A stretch of 41,769 bases of DNA from contig CANQWN010000010.1 of the NCBI GenBank assembly GCA_947627575.1, positions 1-41,769 of the forward strand, in the 5' to 3' direction. The position numbers and the translations under genes were made by a program. This document shows, piece by piece, positions 16,431 to 24,741 of this stretch. Source of the stretch: an uncultured Clostridia bacterium (GTDB taxonomy: Bacteria > Bacillota > Clostridia > Christensenellales > Borkfalkiaceae). Under the pieces are notes generated by a model. The model ran no database searches, was not told the origin of the DNA, and was given only the letters and a program-made list of their open reading frames with translations. The stretch's first letter is position 1, and each line of letters starts with the position of its first letter.

Positions 16431-16455
16431 CCGCAAACCGCCCGCGGTATAAAAT
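16428..16455 (+). promoter_or_regulatory. possible sigma-A promoter for veg
   Basis: TTGCCG (16428-16433), 16 bp, TAAAAT (16450-16455). Weak -35; a start near 16462 leaves a 20-nt leader without a clear ribosome binding site. Confidence 0.4.
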
Positions 16456-16481
16456 TACCTGATATTGCCAAAAATAAGTTT

Positions 16482-16730
16482 ATGATTAAGACGGAATTGA
16501 CCATAAAAGGCATAAAGGATAAGATAAAAAGCTATTACAACTGCCCCGTTACGGTTAAACTTAACCTCGGCAGAAACAAATTTGTAACTTTTCACGGCAC
16601 GCTGAACGGGATATACCCTTCGCTTTTCACCGTAACGCCTGACGATAAAAACTTCCTCGGCAAAACGGCGTATTCCTATTCCGAAATACTTTGCGGCAGG
16701 GTGCGCATAGAGGCGCGCGCCGCCGAATAA
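16482..16730 (+). CDS. veg: Veg family protein
   Basis: An 82-aa small beta-barrel-like protein of the Veg (DUF1021) family; in B. subtilis veg is highly transcribed in growth and promotes biofilm matrix gene expression. Visible family features are the IKDKI start, the NLGRNKFVTFHGTLNGIYPSLF core and the YSYSEILCGRVRI end. ATG 16482 is the family start; an upstream TTG frame is rejected because it runs through the preceding terminator. In Clostridia veg is commonly next to the SPOCS/LysM gene and ispE, as here. There is no Shine-Dalgarno sequence that I can see. Confidence 0.88.
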   Translation: MIKTELTIKGIKDKIKSYYNCPVTVKLNLGRNKFVTFHGTLNGIYPSLFTVTPDDKNFLGKTAYSYSEILCGRVRIEARAAE

Positions 16731-16746
16731 TTTTTTCCGCAAAGTA

Positions 16747-16773
16747 ATATACCGCGCAAAAGCCGCATATTAT
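16747..16773 (+). promoter_or_regulatory. possible sigma-E (sporulation) promoter
   Basis: ATA (16747-16749), 16 bp, CATATTAT (16766-16773), close to the mother-cell sigma-E pattern ATA-N16/18-CATACANT, upstream of the spore-coat gene with GGAGGGT before its ATG. The same layout is seen before spmA. Confidence 0.4.
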
Positions 16774-16794
16774 ACCTTGTAACGGAGGGTAAAT

Positions 16795-18255
16795 ATGTCT
16801 TTATCAACGCAGTATTCAACAGGCGCGTACGTAAAGCCTGCGGCGCACATCAAGGCTCAATCCATTGTCGAGATACGTTTTTCGGACAATGAAATATCCG
16901 AACCCGTAGCGGTATATCCGCAAGTCGGGAAAACGGGTTGCGAGGTTTCCAACGGCAGGGTAAATTACAGCGGCAGGCTTATATGCACGCTGATATATCT
17001 CGACGGCGACGGCAAACTTTGCCGCGTGCAAAAGGGCGCCGAATTTTCGCATTACGCCGACGAGGAAAGTCTTGCGCCGGCTATGACGGCGCACTGTGCG
17101 CTTTCATGCGAACGCTGGCACGTCAAGCGCGACGGCTCGTCCTTTGTCGTGGGCGCGGTTGTGGGCGCGGAGATAAACGTTTACGCCCCTTCGGGCAGAA
17201 GTTGTCTGTCCTCTGCGGAGGGCGCGTCCATACGGCGGGAAAACGTCGCAATGTATTCAACGGCGCCCTTTACGGGCGAAGGCGAGGTGGAGGACAGCTT
17301 CGACTGCAACGCGCAGGACGTGCTTGTGCCTGCGGCGGAGGCTTCGGTAACCTCCTGCACTTGCCGCGCGGGCGAAATAGAAATCTGCGGCGAAATTTAT
17401 CTCACTGTGCTTGCTGTGCGCGAAGGTTCGCCCGTTTGCTTCGACAGGACAATACCTTATAAATGCGAAATCCCCTGCGAGGAAAGCCTCATCGTCCGCC
17501 CCGCGCAATGCGCGGCGGAAATAAAGGACCTCGCTTTAAACGCCCGCGTGGACGAGGACGGCGGCAATTGCCGCGTGGAATTCGGCGCAACGCTCTGTTT
17601 TTCGGGATATTATTGCGACAGCGAAGAAATTTCTGCCGTAACCGACGCGTTTTCCTGCACAAACGCCGTGGAATGTATCCGCGCGGAGGAGACGGCGCAC
17701 GTGCCTGTGGGCTATAAAAATTTTACGCAGCGTGTTTCGGGGCTGTGCGCCACCAAGGCAAAGCTGGATTATTCCTGCTCTTTTCTCGCGGTGACGTTGC
17801 CGCGATGCGAATATACCCGTACCGAATGCGGTATAGAGGGCAGTGTGACGGCTGTTCTGCTGTACGATAAGGGCGGGGAAATAAAATCCACCGAAGTAAA
17901 TCTGCCCTTCGTCTGGACGGCGGAGGGCGGCGGAGAAGTTAAGGCTTACGCCTGCGGCGTATCCGTAAAACAGCGCGCCGAGGGCGAATGTGAGGCGGAA
18001 GCCACGCTTAAAATTTCGGTAGCCGAATGTGAAACGCACAACTTTTCATATCTTTCCGACTTGAAGGAAGGGGGCGAACTGCCCGCAAACCGCAGCGCGG
18101 TATCGGTGTATGTGCCGTCCGCGGGCGACGGGCTTTGGGAAACGGCCAAAAAACTTCGCCGTCCGCCGGAGGATATACAGCTTTCCAACCCCGAACTCGT
18201 CTATCCGCTTACGGGCAAGGAAAGGATAGTGGTTTTCCGCGGAAAAACAAATTGA
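16795..18255 (+). CDS. sipL: SipL-like SPOCS/LysM spore morphogenesis protein
   Basis: A 486-aa soluble protein with repeated DUF3794/SPOCS-type beta domains (about 30-160, 190-300 and 320-430, each with motifs like GxVxYSGRLICTLIY or GEIEICGEIYLTVL) and a C-terminal LysM-like segment (about 440-486: GDGLWETAKKLRRPPEDIQLSNPEL). In C. difficile the SipL protein of this architecture binds the coat ATPase SpoIVA and tethers the coat around the forespore. Rich in Cys, which may form coat cross-links. GGAGGGT ribosome binding site. The neighbours veg and ispE match the usual clostridial order. The number of SPOCS domains is my reading, not a search result. Confidence 0.82.
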   Translation: MSLSTQYSTGAYVKPAAHIKAQSIVEIRFSDNEISEPVAVYPQVGKTGCEVSNGRVNYSGRLICTLIYLDGDGKLCRVQKGAEFSHYADEESLAPAMTAHCALSCERWHVKRDGSSFVVGAVVGAEINVYAPSGRSCLSSAEGASIRRENVAMYSTAPFTGEGEVEDSFDCNAQDVLVPAAEASVTSCTCRAGEIEICGEIYLTVLAVREGSPVCFDRTIPYKCEIPCEESLIVRPAQCAAEIKDLALNARVDEDGGNCRVEFGATLCFSGYYCDSEEISAVTDAFSCTNAVECIRAEETAHVPVGYKNFTQRVSGLCATKAKLDYSCSFLAVTLPRCEYTRTECGIEGSVTAVLLYDKGGEIKSTEVNLPFVWTAEGGGEVKAYACGVSVKQRAEGECEAEATLKISVAECETHNFSYLSDLKEGGELPANRSAVSVYVPSAGDGLWETAKKLRRPPEDIQLSNPELVYPLTGKERIVVFRGKTN

Positions 18256-18264
18256 AATCTCTGC

Positions 18265-18302
18265 GGCGCGCGCGCTTAAAAAGTGCGCGCGCCTTTTTTT
18301 TG
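18265..18302 (+). terminator. intrinsic terminator
   Basis: Arms of GGCGCGCGCGCTT and AAGTGCGCGCGCC with an AAA loop, then eight T. Confidence 0.88.
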
Positions 18303-18327
18303 CCCGCGCCAATTTGTTTTAAAACTG

Positions 18328-18356
18328 TTGTATATATCAAAAAGTTGTGGTATAAT
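18328..18356 (+). promoter_or_regulatory. sigma-A promoter, leaderless ispE
   Basis: TTGTAT (18328-18333), 17 bp, TATAAT (18351-18356). Only 6 bases separate the -10 box from the ATG at 18363, so transcription should begin at or next to the start codon. Confidence 0.7.
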
Positions 18357-18362
18357 TTGCTT

Positions 18363-19223
18363 ATGGAAAGCGCGCGCGTAAAATGTTACGCCAAAATAAA
18401 TTTAACGCTTGCCGTAAGCCCGCCCGAAGGCGGATACCACCCCATAGACAGCATAGTTACAAGCGTGGATATGTACGATTGGGTGTGCGCCAAACGCCGC
18501 GGCGGCGGGATAACGTTGGAAACTTACGGAATGGGTTCCGAATATATCCCTACGGAAAGCAACAACGCGTACAAAGCCGCGGTTGCCTTTTGCAACAGGT
18601 TCGGCGTGGACGGCGCGCATCTCGTCGTGCGCAAAAACATCCCCATAGGCGCGGGGTTGGGCGGTTCTTCCGCGGACGCGGCGGGCGCGCTGAACGCCCT
18701 GTGCAAGCTGTACGGCGTAAAGGACAGGGCGGCGGTTAAAATACTTGCGGACGGTTTGGGCAGCGACGTGAAGTATATGCTGGACGGCGGCTTTGCGCAT
18801 ATGCGGGGCAGGGGAGAGATAATATCTCCCTTTGAAAGCGGCTTAAAACTGTATATGCTGTTGCTTGTGCCGCGGGTAAGCGTTTCCACGTCAACCTGCT
18901 ACCGCACGTTCGACGAAGAGGGCGGCGAAAACTGCCCGCCCGGAGAGGGCGCGCGTATTGCTTTGCAGGGCGGCGACCTTTACGCCCTTGCCGCATTTAT
19001 GAAAAACGACCTCGCCCCGTCGGCGAAAAAACTTGCCGCCGAAGTGAATGATTGCTATGCGGAACTTGAAAGTTTTTGCCCCGCAGCCGTCAATATGACG
19101 GGTTCGGGAAGCGGCGTTTACGCCCTTTTCGATTCGCGGGAAATGTGCGAATACGCGTACAGCCGCTATAAAGGCGGGGCGCGCGCGTACGTAATACAAA
19201 GCGTAATACCCCAAAAGAGGTGA
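18363..19223 (+). CDS. ispE: 4-diphosphocytidyl-2-C-methyl-D-erythritol kinase
   Basis: ATP-dependent kinase of the MEP isoprenoid pathway that phosphorylates CDP-methylerythritol at the 2-hydroxyl. The 286-aa length is typical. GHMP-kinase blocks are visible: AKINLTLAVSPPEGGYHPIDS at the N-terminus (KINL and YH substrate residues), the ATP loop PIGAGLGGSSADAAGAL, and the C-terminal VNMTGSGSGVYALF. A longer open frame reaching back to 18135 overlaps sipL and a terminator and is rejected. No ribosome binding site; a promoter lies right in front, so the message is probably leaderless. The next gene follows after 3 bases. Confidence 0.95.
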   Translation: MESARVKCYAKINLTLAVSPPEGGYHPIDSIVTSVDMYDWVCAKRRGGGITLETYGMGSEYIPTESNNAYKAAVAFCNRFGVDGAHLVVRKNIPIGAGLGGSSADAAGALNALCKLYGVKDRAAVKILADGLGSDVKYMLDGGFAHMRGRGEIISPFESGLKLYMLLLVPRVSVSTSTCYRTFDEEGGENCPPGEGARIALQGGDLYALAAFMKNDLAPSAKKLAAEVNDCYAELESFCPAAVNMTGSGSGVYALFDSREMCEYAYSRYKGGARAYVIQSVIPQKR

Positions 19224-19226
19224 AAT

Positions 19227-20138
19227 ATGGCTGAAGAGAGACTTATAGACGCGGATAAGGACAAAAAATACCGTATCCGCAAAAATGCCGACGGCGAGGA
19301 CGAGCTGTACCTCGTCGAAGACGACGGCGGCGAAGAAGAGGTTGCCGAAATCAATCTTTTCGAAGTTGCGGACGCGGCAACCGACGACGGCGACGCGGGT
19401 ATACTCACGCCCGAACAGCTTGCCGAAAGGAAGAGCCTGCGCGAGCGGGAGGAAAACGCGCGCAAAAGCAAATTGCAGGCGTGCATAGCGCAAGCCGAAA
19501 GCAAACTTGCCGAGGGCGACTATGAGGGCGCGCTCTACTGCGTGGGCACGGGCGAGGAGATAGACGAAAAGTGCGGCGAGCTTTACTGCCTTAAACTGCG
19601 CGCCGTCTCCCGCGAGCTTACCGATTTCAGCGCGCTTGAAGGCTGTGCGGAAGCGGCGGAAGGGGTGGATTTATACGCCTCTGACCAATTGAAAAGCCAA
19701 CTTTTCGCAAAGACGTCGGTTTTGAGAAAACTTATCGGCGAGCGCGAAAAGGAAATAAGCGAACTTTCTGCGGAAAACGAAAAGCAAAAGGCGGAACGCA
19801 GGGAAGTGTTCAGGGCGGAACGCGACAAACGCGTAAAATTTTTCCTGTTCGCGGCGTTGCCCTTTCTCATTTGCATTGCGTTTACGATAGCTTTTGCAAC
19901 GCTTATCGCTTCGGAACTTAAAGGGGTATACCTCACGCTTACGATAGTCTTCGCGTGCTGTGCCGCAATCACGTTTTTGCTTACGTTATTTATGTCGCGG
20001 CGGCTTTGGGCTTCACAGCGCAACCTGCGTATGAACGAATCCGATTCATCCACGAAAGCCGGGCGCGAATTGATTGAAAAACGTAAACTTGTTCAGCAAT
20101 TGAACCGCATATATATCGCAACCAACGCAAATTTATGA
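19227..20138 (+). CDS. coiled-coil protein with two membrane helices, unknown
   Basis: A 303-aa protein. The N-terminal 85 residues are acidic and disordered-looking. Residues about 85-205 are helical and TPR-like (ACIAQAESKLAEGDYEGALYCVGTGEE), then a charged coiled coil (ISELSAENEKQKAERREVFRAE) at about 170-198. Two transmembrane helices follow at about 207-230 and 237-257, and a basic, Ser-rich C-terminus. Good SD (AGAGGTG) 3 bases after ispE. It overlaps the desulfurase gene by 4 bases (ATGA), so all three are likely one transcript. I do not recognise a family; the TPR-like reading is tentative. Confidence 0.7.
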   Translation: MAEERLIDADKDKKYRIRKNADGEDELYLVEDDGGEEEVAEINLFEVADAATDDGDAGILTPEQLAERKSLREREENARKSKLQACIAQAESKLAEGDYEGALYCVGTGEEIDEKCGELYCLKLRAVSRELTDFSALEGCAEAAEGVDLYASDQLKSQLFAKTSVLRKLIGEREKEISELSAENEKQKAERREVFRAERDKRVKFFLFAALPFLICIAFTIAFATLIASELKGVYLTLTIVFACCAAITFLLTLFMSRRLWASQRNLRMNESDSSTKAGRELIEKRKLVQQLNRIYIATNANL

Positions 20139-21262
20139 TATATTTGGACAACGCCGCCACAACGCCCGTAGACGGGGCTGTTTTCAAGGCGATGCAACCG
20201 TATTTTTGCGAGATTTACGGCAATCCGCAATCTCAACACGCGGCGGGCAGACTCGCCGCCAAAGCGCTTAATTCCGCCCGTGACAAAGTGGCGGAACTTT
20301 TCGGTTGCCGCGCGGAGGAAACCTATTTTCTGTCCGGCGGGACGGAGGCGGGCAATTGGGCGCTTAAAGGCGCATGCGCCGCGCAAAGCGGCAAACATAT
20401 AGTAATTTCCGCAATAGAACACCACGCTCTTTTGGAAAGCGCGGAAGATATGCGCAGGTACGGTTACGAGGTGACGTACGTAAAGCCGGGTGCGGACGGC
20501 ATAGTAAGTTCGTCCGCCGTGCTTTCGGCGTTGCGCCCGGATACCGCGTTCTGCGCCGTCGCGCTGGCAAATAACGAGCTGGGCACCATACAGCCCGCGG
20601 AAGAGATAGGCGAAATTTGCAAAGCCCGCGGCGTGTTCTATTATTGCGACTGCGTGCAGACGGCGGGCGTTTTGCCCTTCCCCGTAAAACACTGCGATAT
20701 GTTCGCCGTTTCCGCGCATAAATTTTACGGACCGAAGGGCATAGGCGCGGCGTTCGTCAACGAAAAATCGCATATATACAGGCTTATTTCGGGCGGCAGA
20801 CAGGAAAGGGGTATGCGCGGCGGCACGTCTTACGTGGCGGGCGCGGTGGGGCTGGCTTGCGCCCTTGAAAACGCGGTGAACAACAGCGGCGCGGTAAACG
20901 CCTATGTGCGCGGTCTGCGCGATAAATTTTTGTGCGAAGTGGAAAGCTCCGTCAAAAACTGTTATCTTAACGGCGACAGGGCTTTGAGACTGCCTTCCAA
21001 CGCCAACATCTCGTTTGAGGGTTGCGAGGGCGCCAATATCGTGATAGGGCTGGATATGGAGGGCGTGTGCGCCTCTGCGGGCGCGGCGTGCGCGGCGGGC
21101 GCTTCCGCCCCGTCGCACGTGGTAACCGCCGTGGCCGGGCGCGAGAGGGCGGTTTCCGCCGTCCGCTTCACATTCGGCAAGTACAACACAGAAGAAGAGG
21201 TAAAACTTGCCGCGGCGGCGGTAAAAAAGGTTGTCGGCAATATCAGGGGAAACAAAGCGTAA
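20135..21262 (+). CDS. NifS/IscS-type cysteine desulfurase
   Basis: PLP enzyme of fold type I that removes sulfur from L-cysteine as an enzyme persulfide for Fe-S clusters or thionucleosides. The 375 aa show YLDNAATTP at the N-terminus, the FLSGGTEAGNWAL cofactor loop, the PLP Lys196 in SAHKFYGPKG, the GGRQERGMRGGT block, and catalytic Cys319 in SAGAACAAG. The short loop around that Cys marks group I (NifS/IscS) enzymes. Which pathway it serves is open: no IscU, NadA or ThiI gene is next to it. The start overlaps the upstream gene. Confidence 0.92.
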   Translation: MIYLDNAATTPVDGAVFKAMQPYFCEIYGNPQSQHAAGRLAAKALNSARDKVAELFGCRAEETYFLSGGTEAGNWALKGACAAQSGKHIVISAIEHHALLESAEDMRRYGYEVTYVKPGADGIVSSSAVLSALRPDTAFCAVALANNELGTIQPAEEIGEICKARGVFYYCDCVQTAGVLPFPVKHCDMFAVSAHKFYGPKGIGAAFVNEKSHIYRLISGGRQERGMRGGTSYVAGAVGLACALENAVNNSGAVNAYVRGLRDKFLCEVESSVKNCYLNGDRALRLPSNANISFEGCEGANIVIGLDMEGVCASAGAACAAGASAPSHVVTAVAGRERAVSAVRFTFGKYNTEEEVKLAAAAVKKVVGNIRGNKA

Positions 21263-21272
21263 AAAATTTACG

Positions 21273-21302
21273 GCGGCGCAGGTATGCGTTCGCCGCTTTT
21301 TA
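21273..21302 (+). terminator. intrinsic terminator
   Basis: GCGGCG (21273-21278) with CGCCGC (21291-21296), then TTTTTT. A second, stronger GC hairpin follows at 21313-21338. Confidence 0.7.
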
Positions 21303-21312
21303 AGTATGTAAG

Positions 21313-21338
21313 GCGGGCGCGGCGAAGGCCGCGCCCGC
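21313..21338. other. 11-bp GC-rich hairpin
   Basis: GCGGGCGCGGC and GCCGCGCCCGC around GAAG. No T-run follows on either side, so it is a weak terminator or a backup stem. Confidence 0.5.
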
Positions 21339-21368
21339 TTCCGCGTATTATAGGGGTTAAAAACGCGT

Positions 21369-21463
21369 AAAAAAACAGAAACGGCACAAACCGAAGTTTG
21401 CGCCGCCTCTATATGATAAGGGGGAAAATGATGAGCAAATACTTATGTAAACCTTTCGTTTAC
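21369..21463 (-). ncRNA. candidate small regulatory RNA, ~95 nt
   Basis: Between the converging desulfurase and spmAB genes the minus strand has a complete small unit: TTTACT-N16-TATAAT (21497-21470), a predicted start near 21463, and a terminator with GGCGCAAA/TTTGTGCC arms (21404-21397 and 21390-21383) plus seven T to 21369. The 5' half is unstructured and carries UUUUCCCCCUU, complementary to Shine-Dalgarno sequences and like the C-rich seeds of Firmicutes sRNAs such as RsaE/RoxS. No protein is encoded on this strand. Confidence 0.5.
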
Positions 21464-21469
21464 GCTTTA

Positions 21470-21497
21470 ATTATAGCAGAAAGGGTTTAAAAGTAAA
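21470..21497 (-). promoter_or_regulatory. promoter of the small RNA candidate
   Basis: Minus strand TTTACT (21497-21492), 16 bp, TATAAT (21475-21470). Confidence 0.5.
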
Positions 21498-21601
21498 TTG
21501 ATTTAAAATATTTTTTGCGGCGGCAATTTTTTTAAATTTTTAAAACACATTTTGAGATATATTAACATATATTGGCTTTTTTTAATCTTAAACGGGGTTT
21601 T

Positions 21602-22105
21602 TTACAGCGTTTTGCATATCAGGCAGGCGACGACGGTGGATATAAGCGAGGCGGCGATCGCGCAAAACACGGGGTAGTGCAACCGCTTTACTTTAAGTCC
21701 CGCAAAATACACCGCCGAAATATAAAACACCGTTTCGGAAGAGCCGTAGCAAACGCACGCGCATCTCGCTATATAGCTGTCCGCGCCGTAAGTTTCTATA
21801 ATATCCGTCAGGTACGCCAGCGAGCCGCTGCCGGAAAAGGGCTTGATAAGCACAAGTTTAGTAAGCTCCCGCGGGATACCCAGCGCGCCGAACACGGGCG
21901 AAAGAAGTTCCGTCAGCTTGTCCGAAATGTGCGATTGTTCAAACAGCTCGCACATCATAAACACCGCGCACAGGCAGGGCAGAAGGGAAAACACAAATCT
22001 TGCGGCTTCCCCTATGCCCTTTGTAAACCCCTCGTACACGTTCACTTTTTTAAAAAGGGCGAACAGTATAACCGAAATAAAGATAAGCGGGATTATTCTC
22101 GCCAT
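21602..22105 (-). CDS. spmB: spore maturation protein B
   Basis: Integral membrane protein that with SpmA is needed for full core dehydration and heat resistance of spores; both belong to the nucleoside-recognition/gate domain family. The 167 aa from ATG 22105 contain five or six hydrophobic segments and the family block LVLIKPFSGSGSLAYL. A longer frame from 22159 would begin inside spmA with a non-family N-terminus (MHGCFHRGG) and is less likely. It overlaps spmA by 13 bases and ends about 200 bases before the sRNA terminator. Confidence 0.88.
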   Translation of the reverse strand: MARIIPLIFISVILFALFKKVNVYEGFTKGIGEAARFVFSLLPCLCAVFMMCELFEQSHISDKLTELLSPVFGALGIPRELTKLVLIKPFSGSGSLAYLTDIIETYGADSYIARCACVCYGSSETVFYISAVYFAGLKVKRLHYPVFCAIAASLISTVVACLICKTL

Positions 22106-22644
22106 GGCCGTCCCGCCAAAAACAATAATATCCCCGCCGCGGTGGAAACAGCCGTGCATATAAGCGACGGCAGAAATATATCCGCGGGGTTTGCGCTGTG
22201 ATAGCCCGCCCTCAAAGCTATCACGGTCGCGGGCAGAATCTGCACCGACGTGGCGTTTATCACAAACAGCAGTTTCTGCGCAAAGCTGTTTTTGTCCCTA
22301 TCGAAAAGTTTAACCGCCTTCACGGCGTAAGGCGTAGCCGCCCCGCCCAACCCCAACAGGTTGCAGGCAAGGTTCATCGCAACGTACCCGTTGGCTTCCT
22401 CGTCGTCGCTTTTAAAGCATTTTTTGGTAAGCGGGGCAAGCAGTTTCGCCGCCCCGCGCGAAAGACCGCTTTTTTCCGCCACGGCGGAAAGCCCCATCCA
22501 TACGGCGTATACGCCGAAAAGCATAAAGGCTGTTTTTGCGGCGTTTTGGGCGCCGTCGAGGAGGGAAGTAAGAAAGGCGTCCGGCGCGATAAAACACAGA
22601 ATTGCGGCGGAAAGGAGAAATATGCCCGTAAAAATGGCGTTCAT
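22093..22644 (-). CDS. spmA: spore maturation protein A
   Basis: A 183-aa membrane protein, partner of SpmB in spore core dehydration. Diagnostic blocks are present: NLACNLLGLGGAATPYAVKA (NLLGLGNAATP in relatives) and VINATSVQILPATVIALRA. It is divergent from metG with about 108 bases between. There is no Shine-Dalgarno sequence before the ATG; a sigma-E-like promoter sits so close that the message may be leaderless. The pair is typically made in the mother cell. Confidence 0.92.
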   Translation of the reverse strand: MNAIFTGIFLLSAAILCFIAPDAFLTSLLDGAQNAAKTAFMLFGVYAVWMGLSAVAEKSGLSRGAAKLLAPLTKKCFKSDDEEANGYVAMNLACNLLGLGGAATPYAVKAVKLFDRDKNSFAQKLLFVINATSVQILPATVIALRAGYHSANPADIFLPSLICTAVSTAAGILLFLAGRPWRE

Positions 22645-22650
22645 AAAGTA

Positions 22651-22679
22651 TTTTTATGTCGCTTAAAATTGTTATATGC
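22651..22679 (-). promoter_or_regulatory. possible sigma-E promoter for spmAB
   Basis: Minus strand GC-ATA (22679-22675), 16 bp, CATAAAAA (22658-22651), 6 bases before the ATG. Same ATA-N16-CATA layout as the sipL promoter. Confidence 0.45.
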
Positions 22680-22691
22680 GCGCGCATATAA

Positions 22692-22720
22692 TTTACAACC
22701 GCGCTTAAAAGTGTTATAAT
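22692..22720 (+). promoter_or_regulatory. sigma-A promoter for metG
   Basis: TTTACA (22692-22697), 17 bp, TATAAT (22715-22720); GGGAGTGG precedes the ATG at 22753. Confidence 0.7.
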
Positions 22721-22752
22721 TCCGCTTGTAAAAACAATTCTGGGAGTGGCAG

Positions 22753-24741
22753 ATGGCGGAAAAGTTTTATATTACAACGGCTATAACTTATACTTCGGGC
22801 AAACCTCACATAGGCAACACATACGAAATAGCGCTTGCCGACAGCATTGCGCGCTATAAACGCATGCGCGGCTTCGACGTGTTCTTTATGACGGGCACGG
22901 ACGAACACGGGCAGAAAGTGGAGGAAAAGGCGGCGCGCGCGGGTTTAAGCCCCAAACAGTTTGTGGACGGCGTGGTAAGCGTGATAAAGCGTCTGTGGGA
23001 TATGATGGACATAAGCTACGATAAGTTTATCCGCACCACGGACGATTATCACGAACTTTCCGTACGCAAAATTTTCAGAAAACTGTATGAACAGGGCGAT
23101 ATTTACAAGGGCGCGTACAGCGGTATGTATTGCACCCCGTGCGAAAGTTTTTGGGCGGAAAGCCAGCTTGTAAACGGCAGGTGCCCCGATTGCGGCAGGG
23201 AAGTTTCCCCCGCCAGCGAGGAAGCGTACTTCTTCAAAATGGGCAAGTACGCCCCGCGGCTTGTAAAGCACCTTATAACCCATCCCGATTTCGTGCGGCC
23301 GCAGTCCCGCAAGAACGAGATGATGAACAATTTTCTGCTTGCGGACGAGTTTATAGGCAAATCCGACGCGGAAATTTTGCAGGCGGCGGAGGACGGTTCG
23401 CTTAAAACAAAGTTGCAGGATCTGTGCGTTTCCCGCACGTCGTTCAAATGGGGTATACCCGTCGATTTCGACGAAAAGCACGTCGTCTACGTGTGGATGG
23501 ACGCTTTAAACAACTATATAACGGGCGTGGGTTACAACCCCGATAAGCCCGCGGGAAGTTTTTATAAATTATGGCCCGCCGACGTACACGTGATAGGCAA
23601 GGATATAATACGTTTCCACACGGTGTATTGGCCCATATTCCTCATGGCTATGGGGCTTGAACTTCCCAAGTGCGTTTTCGGTCACGGCTGGCTTTTGCAG
23701 GGCGGCGATAAGATGTCCAAGTCGAAGGGCAACGTTATGTACGCGGACGATCTCTGCGGCATATTCGGCACGGACGCGGTGCGCTATTTCCTTTTGCACG
23801 AGATGCCCTATGCCGACGACGGCGTGATAACGTGGGAACTTGTGCTTGAAAGGTACAATTCCGACCTTGCGAACACTTTGGGCAATCTGGTAAAGCGCAC
23901 CGTTTCGATGACGGATAAATACCTTTGCGGCAGTGCGGTAAGCACGGGCGCGGCGGAAGCCGTGGACGACGATTTAAAGTCCGTCGTAAACAATTGCCGC
24001 GAAAAGATGTTCGGATATATGGACGAATACCGCGTAGCCGACGCGCTTGACGCGCTGTGGGGGATATTCCGCCGCGCTAATAAATATATCGACGAAACCT
24101 GCCCGTGGATTTTGGCGCGGGAAGAGAGCAAAAAAGACAGGCTTTCGGAAGCGCTTTATAACCTTCTGTACGCGATAGACGCGGGCGCAAATCTGTTAAA
24201 GCCGTTTATGCCCGCCACGGCGGAAAAAATTCTCGCCGAAATAGGTTCAAAGGCGCGCGGTTGGGACGTGCAGCCCGTTCCCGCAGGCGAATACAAAGTT
24301 TCCGCCGACCCCGCAACCCTGTTCGCCCGTATGGCGTGGGAGGACATAAAGCCCGCCATAGACAAGATAACGGCGGAACAGCTTGCCTCCGCGCCCGCCG
24401 CGGAAGAAAAGTCTTCCGCGCCCATAACCATAGACGACTTTGCCAAAGTGGATATGCGCGTGGGCACCGTCGTCGCGTGCGAAGCCGTAAAAAAGAGCAA
24501 ACTTCTGCACGAAACGGTAAATATCGGCGGCAAAACAATCTCCGTGCTTTCGGGCATAGCCGCGTATTATACGCCCGAGGAAATGGTGGGCAAGAGGGTA
24601 GTTGCGGTTGTAAACCTGCCCCCCCGCGAGATGAAAGGTATAGTTTCGGAGGGGATGCTTGTCTGCGCGGAAGCGCCCGACGGCACGCTTTCCCTCGTTT
24701 CCCCCGAAAGAGATTTGCCCGACGGAAGTAAACTTTCGTGA
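22753..24741 (+). CDS. metG: methionyl-tRNA synthetase
   Basis: Class I synthetase that charges both initiator and elongator tRNA-Met. At 662 aa it has the full catalytic core: HIGN at 19-22, a zinc knuckle with Cys127/130/144/147, and KMSKS at 320-324. The anticodon-binding helical bundle spans about 370-540, and a C-terminal EMAPII/Trbp-like tRNA-binding domain runs from about 558 (IDDFAKVDMRVGTV) to the end. Good ribosome binding site. Its TGA overlaps the GTG start of tatD (GTGA), so the two form one operon, a pairing common in Firmicutes. Confidence 0.97.
   Translation: MAEKFYITTAITYTSGKPHIGNTYEIALADSIARYKRMRGFDVFFMTGTDEHGQKVEEKAARAGLSPKQFVDGVVSVIKRLWDMMDISYDKFIRTTDDYHELSVRKIFRKLYEQGDIYKGAYSGMYCTPCESFWAESQLVNGRCPDCGREVSPASEEAYFFKMGKYAPRLVKHLITHPDFVRPQSRKNEMMNNFLLADEFIGKSDAEILQAAEDGSLKTKLQDLCVSRTSFKWGIPVDFDEKHVVYVWMDALNNYITGVGYNPDKPAGSFYKLWPADVHVIGKDIIRFHTVYWPIFLMAMGLELPKCVFGHGWLLQGGDKMSKSKGNVMYADDLCGIFGTDAVRYFLLHEMPYADDGVITWELVLERYNSDLANTLGNLVKRTVSMTDKYLCGSAVSTGAAEAVDDDLKSVVNNCREKMFGYMDEYRVADALDALWGIFRRANKYIDETCPWILAREESKKDRLSEALYNLLYAIDAGANLLKPFMPATAEKILAEIGSKARGWDVQPVPAGEYKVSADPATLFARMAWEDIKPAIDKITAEQLASAPAAEEKSSAPITIDDFAKVDMRVGTVVACEAVKKSKLLHETVNIGGKTISVLSGIAAYYTPEEMVGKRVVAVVNLPPREMKGIVSEGMLVCAEAPDGTLSLVSPERDLPDGSKLS

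Noticed and set aside
18135-18362. Upstream extension of the ispE frame
   Set aside because: Runs through the sipL 3' end and a terminator; the promoter sits directly before the ATG at 18363.
21428-21490. 20-aa peptide on the plus strand with GGGGGA before the ATG
   Set aside because: No promoter on that strand; the G-run is better explained as the complement of the sRNA candidate's C-rich segment.
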